In this document: piece after piece, positions 1 through 5,954 of the stretch
Numbering within the stretch: position 1 is the stretch's first letter
How the letters are laid out: each line of letters opens with the position of its first letter
DNA from: Chloroflexota bacterium
GTDB taxonomy: Bacteria > Chloroflexota > Limnocylindria > P2-11E
Reading direction: 5' to 3'
Assembly (NCBI GenBank): GCA_025350745.1
Contig: JANXXG010000212.1
Location: forward strand, 1-6,839
DNA length: 6,839 nt
The notes under the pieces: generated by a model
Seen by the model: the letters and a program-made list of their open reading frames with translations, nothing else
Told to the model about the DNA's origin: nothing
Databases searched by the model: none
Program-made: the position numbers and the translations under genes

Positions 1-69
1 ATCAGCGCGCGCGTCGCGCCGCCCGGATCGCCGATCCGGACGATGATCGCCCCACGCGGCTGGTACCGG
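1..69 (+). repeat. Left arm of long inverted repeat (fold-back)
   Basis: Bases 1-69 read as the reverse complement of 237-305, matching at 65 of 69 positions by eye. Mismatches are at 6, 8, 18 and 24, all toward the window edge, and 25-69 match perfectly. Homology stops after CCGG at 66-69, exactly where recognisable EEP protein sequence (RGWLID) begins. The arms are separated by about 167 bases, all inside the same gene. A fold-back chimera at a contig end is the simplest explanation; a true inverted duplication is possible. Confidence 0.85.
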
Positions 70-648
70 GGGTGGCTCATCGACGAGCAGCACGATGTCC
101 TCGGGTACCTCAGCGCCCGTCTCGGGATGGCCTACGTGTTCGGCCCGAACATCGGCGACCTCTATGGCAACGCCATCCTCTCGCGTTACCCGATCACGGA
201 CGTGCGCCGCCTGCACTACGCGAAGGAGCCGGGCCTCCGGTACCAGCCGCGTGGGGCGATCATCGTCCGGATCGGCGATCCCGGCGGAGCGACGCGCACA
301 CTGATCGCCGTCACGCATCTGGACGAGAACGCCGATGCGAGCGCGGTCCGCATGGAGCAGATCCGCGCGCTTCTCGGCGAGATCGGGTCCGCCACGCCGG
401 CCATCATCGCGTGCGACTGCAACGCGAAGCCCGATGCGCCGGAGCTCAAGCTCATCACGGACTCCGGATTCGGCGATCTCGCGCTCCAATCCGGGGGCGG
501 CGGGAACACCTTCCCGGCCGATCAGCCGGTCGAGCGCATCGACTACCTCTTCGGGGTCGGGGTAACGGCATCGCAGGGCCGCGTCGTGAATTCGACCGCG
601 TCGGACCACCGGGCGGTCGTGGTGAACGTGACGCTGAGCGCCCGCTAA
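1..648 (+). CDS. EEP-family (endonuclease/exonuclease/phosphatase) protein, 5' partial
   Basis: Metal-dependent phosphoesterase fold of the DNase I/exonuclease III type; whether the substrate is nucleic acid, lipid or another phosphodiester cannot be told. Visible family motifs in order are RGWLID and GNAILSRYPI, then THLDE (His at 316-318), then CDCNAKPDAPE at the place of the usual GDFN motif (Asp 415-417, Asn 421-423), then ERIDYLF (Asp 541-543), and finally the terminal SDH (604-609), the general-base His signature. The frame is open back to base 1, and an ATG occurs at 43. However, bases 1-69 are an inverted copy of 237-305, so the residues they encode are not genuine N-terminus. Trustworthy homologous sequence starts near base 67, at RGWLID. 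The family's QEV/QEI Glu motif, expected just upstream, is absent for this reason. The TAA stop is 46 bases before the earliest possible start of the next gene. Family assignment is strong; specificity is unknown. Confidence 0.85.
   Translation: MSARVAPPGSPIRTMIAPRGWYRGWLIDEQHDVLGYLSARLGMAYVFGPNIGDLYGNAILSRYPITDVRRLHYAKEPGLRYQPRGAIIVRIGDPGGATRTLIAVTHLDENADASAVRMEQIRALLGEIGSATPAIIACDCNAKPDAPELKLITDSGFGDLALQSGGGGNTFPADQPVERIDYLFGVGVTASQGRVVNSTASDHRAVVVNVTLSAR
237..305 (-). repeat. Right arm of long inverted repeat (source copy inside EEP gene)
   Basis: This is the partner of 1-69 in opposite orientation. This copy encodes in-frame, family-consistent EEP sequence between the GNAILSRYPI and THLDE motifs, so it is the original and the left arm is the displaced copy. 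The arm may extend beyond 305, because the partner is cut off by the start of the window. Confidence 0.85.
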
Positions 649-733
649 GGCGGGTCCGCACTGAGCGCCGGCGCTGCCGAGGGCCACGAGGGCCGTGCGC
701 GTCACCCGCACGGTTCCCGCACGGCGGGGCACA

Positions 734-1096
734 ATGCCGGACGTGCTGGGATCCTTCGGCCACGCGCTCGATGGTCTGGTGCAGCTGCTCCGGACGCAGC
801 GGAATTTCCGCGTCCATCTCGGCGCCGGGCTCCTCGCCCTCGGACTCGCCGCCACGCTCGGCTTCAGCCTGCTCGAGTGGGCGATCCTCGTCCTGACGAT
901 CGCCCTCGTCCTCGCCGCAGAAGGCCTGAATACGGGGATCGAGATCGCGGTGACCCTCGCCTCACCCGAACGGCGACCCGAGGCGAAAGCGGCGAAGGAC
1001 ATCGCGGCCGGCGTCGTCCTCCTCTGTGCGATCGCGTCCGTGGTGATCGGCGTGTTGCTGTCCCTGCCGCATCTTCAGCGTCTCTTCGTGCAGTGA
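734..1096 (+). CDS. dgkA: Diacylglycerol kinase / undecaprenol kinase family membrane protein (DAGK)
   Basis: Small integral-membrane lipid kinase that phosphorylates a lipid alcohol (diacylglycerol or undecaprenol) with ATP at the inner membrane. The Gram-positive-type motifs suggest undecaprenol recycling for cell-wall synthesis, but this is inference. From the ATG at 734 it is 120 aa, the usual family length. It shows RNFRVH (23-28), three hydrophobic segments (about 31-46, 48-62 and 91-111), the catalytic signature AAEGLNTGIE (Glu63, Asn66, Glu70) and AKAAKDIAAG (Lys88, Asp89). The Asp usually found four residues after the second signature Glu is Thr74 here. A GTG at 695 would add 13 Arg-rich residues; ATG 734 is preferred for family length, with a weak GGCGGGG upstream. 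It follows the EEP gene on the same strand and is convergent with the minus-strand gene 22 bases downstream. No clear terminator hairpin is visible between them. Confidence 0.9.
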   Translation: MPDVLGSFGHALDGLVQLLRTQRNFRVHLGAGLLALGLAATLGFSLLEWAILVLTIALVLAAEGLNTGIEIAVTLASPERRPEAKAAKDIAAGVVLLCAIASVVIGVLLSLPHLQRLFVQ

Positions 1097-1118
1097 GGTC
1101 GGCCCGTGTTCAGGTGCT

Positions 1119-1474
1119 CTATTGGCAGAGTGACATCGGTACGCTTCGAGGCCAGCGTTCGGCACCGGTCGGCCCGACGAGGTAGATCGCGTCATCCTCG
1201 CTCGGACTGAGGTAGATCTGGATCGCCCCATACGTGTATCCGGTGGCCCCCGCGTCGCTCGGGACGGTCACATTGAGGTCAAGACGCCCACGCGGTCTGT
1301 TCGGAATGACCCCGCGCGGGTCGCGGACGTAGCGGACACGGGGGCCGAAGTGATCGAGGTGCCGACCGCCGGACTGATCGACTGCGACCTCACGCCGGCG
1401 AAGAGCACCGCGACCACCAGAAGCCCGAGGAGCGCAGCGATCGCAAGCGCTCGCCAGTACCTGCGGTCGCTCAC
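1119..1474 (-). pseudogene. Small membrane-anchored protein of unknown function, apparently frameshifted
   Basis: Not recognised. From a GTG at 1474 the minus strand encodes MSDRRYWRALAIAALLGLL followed by VVAVLFAGVR, a positively charged start and one strong membrane segment (about residues 8-27). An S/T/A-rich stretch follows, and the frame ends at TGA (1270-1268). A second frame takes over with natural-looking sequence (RYVRDPRGVIPNRPRGRLDL, then GYTYGAIQIYLSPSEDDAIY) and ends at TAG 1121-1119. Adding one C to the five-C run (the + strand G run at 1340-1344) would join the two into about 118 aa: anchor, short linker, extracytoplasmic beta-like domain. Either a sequencing/assembly indel or a real mutation would explain this. 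The frame is also open and protein-like for 18 codons upstream of the GTG, without a standard start, so the N-terminus is uncertain. It is convergent with the DAGK gene and divergent from dnaE. Confidence 0.45.
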
Positions 1475-1496
1475 GAACGCAGCGTAGGCCTCGATC

Positions 1497-1522
1497 TCGA
1501 CCGGAATAGCCGCGGTTAGACT
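1497..1522 (+). promoter_or_regulatory. Possible dnaE promoter in divergent intergenic region
   Basis: The roughly 80 bases between the minus-strand GTG (1474) and dnaE (1555) must hold the dnaE promoter unless it lies inside the minus-strand gene. TAGACT at 1517-1522 fits a TAnnnT -10 box. The nearest -35-like element is TCGACC at 1497-1502, but its 14-base spacer is short. A start near 1529 would leave a leader of about 26 bases containing the ribosome binding site. This is a weak call. Confidence 0.22.
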
Positions 1523-1540
1523 GCTCTCCTAGCAGCTTCC

Positions 1541-1548
1541 AGAAGGGG
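1541..1548 (+). promoter_or_regulatory. Shine-Dalgarno AGAAGGGG that sets the dnaE start
   Basis: The purine run AGAAGGGG ends six bases before an ATC codon at 1555-1557, a normal spacing. The encoded sequence after that codon is PQQFVHLHTHSEYS, which begins where DnaE proteins normally begin. No other site near here combines an SD-like run with the conserved N-terminus. Confidence 0.6.
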
Positions 1549-1554
1549 CCGACG

Positions 1555-4500
1555 ATCCCGCAACAGTTCGTCCACCTGCACACCCATAGCGAGTACAGCC
1601 TGCTCGACGGGCTGTCGCGCGTGCGCGACCTCGTGGGACAGGCGAAGGCGCTCGAGATGCCGGCGCTCGCCATCACCGACCACGGCGCGCTGTACGGCGC
1701 GATCGATTTCTACACGACCGCCAAGGCGGCCGGGATCAAGCCGATCATCGGCGTCGAGACCTACATCGCCCGCGGCTCCCGGTCCGACCGCGACCCGAAG
1801 GTCGAGGGCCACGGCAAGCCGTTCCACCTCGTCCTGTTGGCGAAGAGCTTCATCGGCTACCAGAACCTCGTGTCGCTCGTGACGAGCGCGCACCTTGAGG
1901 GCTACTACTACCGGCCGCGCATGGACAAGGAGCTCCTCCGCGAGAAGCACGAGGGTCTCATCGCCCTCTCCGCCTGCCTCCAGGGCGAGGTCGCACGTGC
2001 GGTCCAGGACCTCGGGATCGACGCCGCCTGCGCCGTCGCGCTCGAGCACCTCGCGATCTTCGGGAAAGGCAATTACTACCTCGAGCTCATGTCGCATGGA
2101 ATCCCCGAGCAGGTCGTCGTGAACGACGGGATCCGCGAGGTGAGCCGGCGCACCGGCGTGCCGCTCGTGGCGACGAATGACATCCATTACGTCCACGCCG
2201 AGGATGCCGAGGCCCAGGACATCATGGTCTGCATCCAGAGCGGCAAGACCGTGGACCAGCCCGATCGCCTCAAGATGATCGACCACCCGGAGCTCTACAT
2301 GAAGACCGCCGCCGAGATGGCCGCGCTGTTCCCCGACGACCCGGAAGCCATCGCGAATACCGTGAAGATCGCGGCCGCGTGCGACATCGACCTGCCGCTC
2401 GGGAAATTCGTGCCCCCGCATTTCGAGGTCCCTGGCGGGCTCACGCCGGATCAGCAGCTCCGGAAGCTCGCCGAGCACGGCGTCACGGGCAAGTACCCGG
2501 CGGTGACCCCGGAGATCACAGCCCGGCTCGAGCACGAGCTCACGGTGATCGCGAAGACCGGATATGCGGCGTACATCCTGATCGTGCAGGACTTCATCGC
2601 GTTCGCGCAGCAGCGCGGCATCCTCACCGCCGTCCGCGGCTCCGCCGGCGGCTCGCTCGTGAACTACTGCATCGGGCTCACGGACATCGATCCGCTGCGC
2701 TACGGGCTCATCTTCGATCGGTTCCTGAACCTCGAACGGTTCACCCAGCCGGATATCGACGTGGACTTCATGGACGACCGGCGCGACGAGGTCATCGACT
2801 ACGTCACCGCGAAGTACGGCAGCGACCGCGTCGCGCAGATCGTCACGTTCAACACGATGCTGGCCCGGGCGGCGGTGCGCGACGTCGCGCGCGTGCTCGG
2901 CATGAGCTACGGCGAGGCCGACCGGGTCGCGAAGGTGATCCCGACGGGCCCGGGTGCCGGGAGCCTCGCGGAGTCCCGGGTCCAGGTCCCTGAGCTCGAG
3001 ATGATGGCCGAGGAGCCCGCGGTCGGGCGGCTGCTCGACCTCGCCGAGAAGGTCGAGGGCCTCGTGCGCTCGACCGGTACTCACGCCGCGGGCGTGGTCA
3101 TCACGCGCGAGCCGCTCACGACGCTCGTGCCCGTGGAGCATCCGAAGGGCAAGGCCGAGGGCTTCCAGACGCAGTACGAGGACAAGCAGATCGAGAAGCT
3201 CGGCCTCTTGAAGTTCGACTTCCTCGGGCTCTCGAACCTCACGATCCTCGACCGGGCCCTCAAGCTCATCCAACGGGAGCGAGGCATCACCATCAAGCGC
3301 GAGGAGATCCCGCTCGACGACAGAAAGACCTTTGATCTCCTGGCATCCGGCGAGACGACCGGATTGTTCCAGCTGGAGTCAGCGGGGATGCGGCGCCACA
3401 TCCAGGCGCTGAAGCCCGACCGCGTCGAAGACGTGATGGCGATGGTCGCGCTGTTCCGCCCGGGCCCGATGGAGTACATCCCACGCTACATCGCGCGCAA
3501 GCACGGCTACGAGGCGGTCACGTACGCCCATCCGGCGCTCGAGCCGGTCCTTCGGTCGACCTACGGCGTGATGGTCTATCAGGAAGACGTGATGGCGGTG
3601 ACCCAGGCCCTCGCCGGATTCACGCTCGGCCAGGCCGACGTCCTCTGCTACACGATCCGCAAGAAGATCCGCGAGAAGCTCGATGCGCAGAAGGAGAAGT
3701 TCGTCGCTGGCGCGCTCAAGGCGGGCGTGTCGGCGGGGATCATCGAGAGCGTGTGGAAGGACTTCGAGCCGTTCGCGCAGTACGGCTTCAATCGGGCCCA
3801 CGCGGCGATCTACGGGATCATCGCGTACCACACGGCCTACCTCAAGGCGAACTACACACCGGAATACATGACCGCGGTGCTCTCGTCCGACATGGGCAAC
3901 TCCGAGCGCGTCGCCATCGCCATCGCGGAGTGCCGCCGGATGGGGCTCCCCGTCATGCCACCCGACGTGAACGTGTCCCGATTCGACTTCGTCGTGAACG
4001 GTCCCGAGATCCGGTTCGGCCTGGGGGCGATCAAGAACGTCGGTGAGGGTGCGATCGAGAACATTGTCGCGGCCCGCGAGGCCGGCGGCCCGTTCCGCTC
4101 GCTCGAGGACCTGTGCGCTCGGATCGACCTGCAGCGGAACAACAAGCGGGTGATCGAGTCCCTGATCAAGGCCGGTGCGTGCGATGCGTTCGGACCACGC
4201 CTGGCCCAGCTGAATCGGCTCGACGCCGCGCTCGCGACCGGCCAGCGTGAGCAAAAGGACCGCGCTTCGGGGCAGGTCGGGCTGTTCGACTTCGCCTCGG
4301 AGCCGGCGGTCGCCGCGCCCACGACCGGCCCGGAGGCATCACGGAAGGAGCTGTTGGGCTGGGAGAAGGAGCTCCTCGGGATCTACGTGTCTGACCATCC
4401 GTTGACCGACGTCGCGCAGCGCATCGGTGATGTGCCGGGGATCGTGTACCTCGCCGAGCTCAAAGAGGTGAAGGACGAGCTCGTGACGATCGTCTGCGTC

Positions 4501-5133
4501 GTCACGAGCGCCCGAAAGCACATCACCATGAAGAACAAGGCGCTCATGCTGTTCGCGCAGGTCGAGGACCTCACCGGCGCGTCGGAAGTGACGGTGTTCC
4601 CGCGCACCTATGAGCAGACTGCCGGCGTCTGGAACACCGATGAGATCCTCCTGCTGCTGGCCCGCGTGGAGCAGCGCGACGAGACCCCGAAGCTGCTGTG
4701 CGAGCACGCCGTCCTGTTCAACGAGGAGGGCATCGCCGAGATCGCGCGGATCACCGAGGAGCGACGCGCGTCCCTTGCCAAGAAGCGTCAGTTCATGGAG
4801 AAGAGCGCCGCCGCACGTGGGGACAGCGATGCCAATGGGAACGGCAACGGCCATGGCAACGGAGACGGTCCCGGTGACGTCGTCATCCGATTCCGCGAGG
4901 CTCTGGACTACGAGCGCTCGATCGCGGTCTTCCAGCAGATCCAACAGGTGCTCGCCCGGTATGGTGGTCCGCTTCCCGTCTACCTCGAGCTGCCCCGCGC
5001 CGGAAGTGGGATCCGCCGCGTCGCGACGACGTTCCGCGCCCGAGCAGCGGAGGAGCTGGCACGGGAGATCGACGCCGCCGTTGGCACGGGCGTCGTCGAT
5101 GTCGTGTTACCGGAGGCGCGGATCCCGTCTTGA
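1555..5133 (+). CDS. dnaE: DNA polymerase III subunit alpha (DnaE)
   Basis: Catalytic subunit of the replicative polymerase, working with the sliding clamp and clamp loader. About 1192 aa, full length for DnaE. The N-terminal PHP domain keeps its metal-ligand pattern: HLHTH (His7, His9), Asp18, TDHG (Asp42, His43), Glu68, His91, Cys141 and NDIHY (Asp209, His211). The palm carries GSAGGSLVNY and PDIDVDF (catalytic Asp400, Asp402), with the third Asp555 in KFDFLGL; these match E. coli D401, D403 and D555. YGFNRAHAAIY follows, then the tandem HhH region (~799-880), a clamp-binding-like QVGLF (907-911), an OB fold (~975-1058), a Gly/Asn-rich linker (1094-1105) and a short C-terminal domain. There is no intein. 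No ATG/GTG/TTG precedes HLHTH after the in-frame TAG at 1507. The first GTG (1621) would remove that motif, so ATC at 1555 is chosen as a non-standard start. It overlaps the next gene by four bases. Confidence 0.95.
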   Translation: MPQQFVHLHTHSEYSLLDGLSRVRDLVGQAKALEMPALAITDHGALYGAIDFYTTAKAAGIKPIIGVETYIARGSRSDRDPKVEGHGKPFHLVLLAKSFIGYQNLVSLVTSAHLEGYYYRPRMDKELLREKHEGLIALSACLQGEVARAVQDLGIDAACAVALEHLAIFGKGNYYLELMSHGIPEQVVVNDGIREVSRRTGVPLVATNDIHYVHAEDAEAQDIMVCIQSGKTVDQPDRLKMIDHPELYMKTAAEMAALFPDDPEAIANTVKIAAACDIDLPLGKFVPPHFEVPGGLTPDQQLRKLAEHGVTGKYPAVTPEITARLEHELTVIAKTGYAAYILIVQDFIAFAQQRGILTAVRGSAGGSLVNYCIGLTDIDPLRYGLIFDRFLNLERFTQPDIDVDFMDDRRDEVIDYVTAKYGSDRVAQIVTFNTMLARAAVRDVARVLGMSYGEADRVAKVIPTGPGAGSLAESRVQVPELEMMAEEPAVGRLLDLAEKVEGLVRSTGTHAAGVVITREPLTTLVPVEHPKGKAEGFQTQYEDKQIEKLGLLKFDFLGLSNLTILDRALKLIQRERGITIKREEIPLDDRKTFDLLASGETTGLFQLESAGMRRHIQALKPDRVEDVMAMVALFRPGPMEYIPRYIARKHGYEAVTYAHPALEPVLRSTYGVMVYQEDVMAVTQALAGFTLGQADVLCYTIRKKIREKLDAQKEKFVAGALKAGVSAGIIESVWKDFEPFAQYGFNRAHAAIYGIIAYHTAYLKANYTPEYMTAVLSSDMGNSERVAIAIAECRRMGLPVMPPDVNVSRFDFVVNGPEIRFGLGAIKNVGEGAIENIVAAREAGGPFRSLEDLCARIDLQRNNKRVIESLIKAGACDAFGPRLAQLNRLDAALATGQREQKDRASGQVGLFDFASEPAVAAPTTGPEASRKELLGWEKELLGIYVSDHPLTDVAQRIGDVPGIVYLAELKEVKDELVTIVCVVTSARKHITMKNKALMLFAQVEDLTGASEVTVFPRTYEQTAGVWNTDEILLLLARVEQRDETPKLLCEHAVLFNEEGIAEIARITEERRASLAKKRQFMEKSAAARGDSDANGNGNGHGNGDGPGDVVIRFREALDYERSIAVFQQIQQVLARYGGPLPVYLELPRAGSGIRRVATTFRARAAEELAREIDAAVGTGVVDVVLPEARIPS
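4834..4869 (+). repeat. Low-complexity (Asn/His/Asp)-Gly linker repeat inside dnaE
   Basis: Twelve codons alternate Asn, His or Asp with Gly (residues 1094-1105 of DnaE), built on a degenerate AAYGGN hexamer. The repeat separates the OB fold from the small C-terminal domain and is most likely a flexible tether. Such repeats are prone to length change by slippage. Confidence 0.6.
5112..5116 (+). promoter_or_regulatory. GGAGG ribosome binding site for the HAD gene, inside dnaE
   Basis: GGAGG lies within the last codons of dnaE, 13 bases before the TTG at 5130. The spacing is longer than ideal, but the motif is strong, and the overlapping TTGA junction should aid reinitiation. Confidence 0.4.
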
Positions 5134-5933
5134 TCATCGACGCGGTCGTCTTCGACGTCGATGGCGTTCTCGTCGACACCGATCGCTCGTATACCGAAGC
5201 GGTCATTCGCACGATCCAGTGGCTCCAGCCCGGCGCCCCGATCGACCGCGCCATGGTCCGCTTGTGGCGGCGGAGCGGTGACTGGAACAACGATTGGGAT
5301 CTCTGCTACGGCCTCTACAGGTGGCTCAATGGATCGCCGCGCCTTGACCCCGCGACGGCGGCGCGGCGCACCCTGGCCGAGCTCCGCGTGGGAGCACCGG
5401 CGTCCGGCCTTGGCTATGCGGAGGTGCAGGGCATCTTCGAGGAGCACTACAACGGCACCGACGTGGCCGTCGCCCGCTACGGCACTCCCGCCCGGGTCCA
5501 CAACGACCGACCGCTCGCGATGGACGAGGAGGTGATGCTCGAGCCGTCGCTGCTGGCCGAGCTTCGAGCGATCGGCATCGCCAAATTCGGGGTGGTGACG
5601 GGACGGATGCGGGCGGACTGGGACCAGGTGGCCGGCCGCATCCCGCTTCCGCGGGGCATCCCGGTCGCGACGGATGAGGATGGGCGGAAGCCGGACCCGG
5701 CGCCGCTCGCGCTCGTGGCCGACGCGCTCGGGGCCGCCGGGCTGGCAATGGTCGGTGACACCCTGAACGATCTGCGCATGACACAGGCCTACGCGCGCGT
5801 TGGCACGATTTCCGCGGTATGCATCATTCGGTGTGATGACGATGAGAGCGACGCCTACCTGCGCGCCGGAGCCGCCGGGACGATCCGCGCCCTCGAGGAT
5901 CTCCCGGACGCCTTGCGCTCTCTTGCCGACTGA
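5130..5933 (+). CDS. HAD-superfamily (subfamily IA-like) hydrolase, probable phosphatase
   Basis: Predicted cytoplasmic Mg-dependent phosphatase of the haloacid dehalogenase superfamily, 267 aa; the substrate cannot be told from sequence. All four HAD motifs are visible: motif I FDVDGVLVDT (nucleophile Asp9, Asp11), motif II VVTGR (Thr157), motif III RKPDP (Lys187) and motif IV VGDTLNDL (Asp210, Asp214). The segment between motifs I and II, about 145 residues including GDWNNDWDLCYGL, forms a cap. That NNDW block recalls the small HAD-IA subgroup modelled as TIGR01548, from memory only. Start TTG 5130-5132 overlaps the dnaE TGA (5131-5133) as TTGA, which implies translational coupling. No ATG lies before motif I in this frame. 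It is followed after 21 bases by a sensor gene. All catalytic residues are present, so it is probably active. Confidence 0.9.
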   Translation: MIIDAVVFDVDGVLVDTDRSYTEAVIRTIQWLQPGAPIDRAMVRLWRRSGDWNNDWDLCYGLYRWLNGSPRLDPATAARRTLAELRVGAPASGLGYAEVQGIFEEHYNGTDVAVARYGTPARVHNDRPLAMDEEVMLEPSLLAELRAIGIAKFGVVTGRMRADWDQVAGRIPLPRGIPVATDEDGRKPDPAPLALVADALGAAGLAMVGDTLNDLRMTQAYARVGTISAVCIIRCDDDESDAYLRAGAAGTIRALEDLPDALRSLAD

Positions 5934-5954
5934 CCGGACGGGCCACTAGGCAGC

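Noticed and set aside
43..69. ATG at 43 as the genuine start of the EEP gene
   Set aside because: The codon and the ~9 residues after it come from the inverted copy of bases 237-305. Homologous EEP sequence begins only at about base 67.
664..675. Perfect palindrome AGCGCCGGCGCT as a terminator or operator after the EEP gene
   Set aside because: It has no loop and no following T run, and such palindromes are frequent by chance at this GC content.
72..896. 274-codon + strand frame spanning the EEP and DAGK genes
   Set aside because: Arg/Pro/Ala-rich translation crossing two real genes in another frame, with no family features.
1336..1350. Programmed -1 frameshift site in the minus-strand gene
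   Set aside because: The five-C run does not form a canonical X XXY YYZ slippery heptamer in the zero frame and no clear downstream stimulator was seen. A simple indel is more likely.
1621..1623. GTG at 1621 as the dnaE start
   Set aside because: It would remove HLHTHSEYSLLDG, the first PHP motif, which is encoded in frame just upstream behind a good ribosome binding site.
1516..3273. 585-codon open frame on the minus strand opposite dnaE
   Set aside because: Its translation is Arg/Asp/Glu/Leu-rich with no recognisable domain. It mirrors the highly biased codons of dnaE, a common antisense shadow in GC-rich genes.
3379..4254. 291-codon minus-strand open frame opposite the dnaE fingers and HhH region
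   Set aside because: Same shadow composition; the + strand encodes conserved DnaE motifs throughout.
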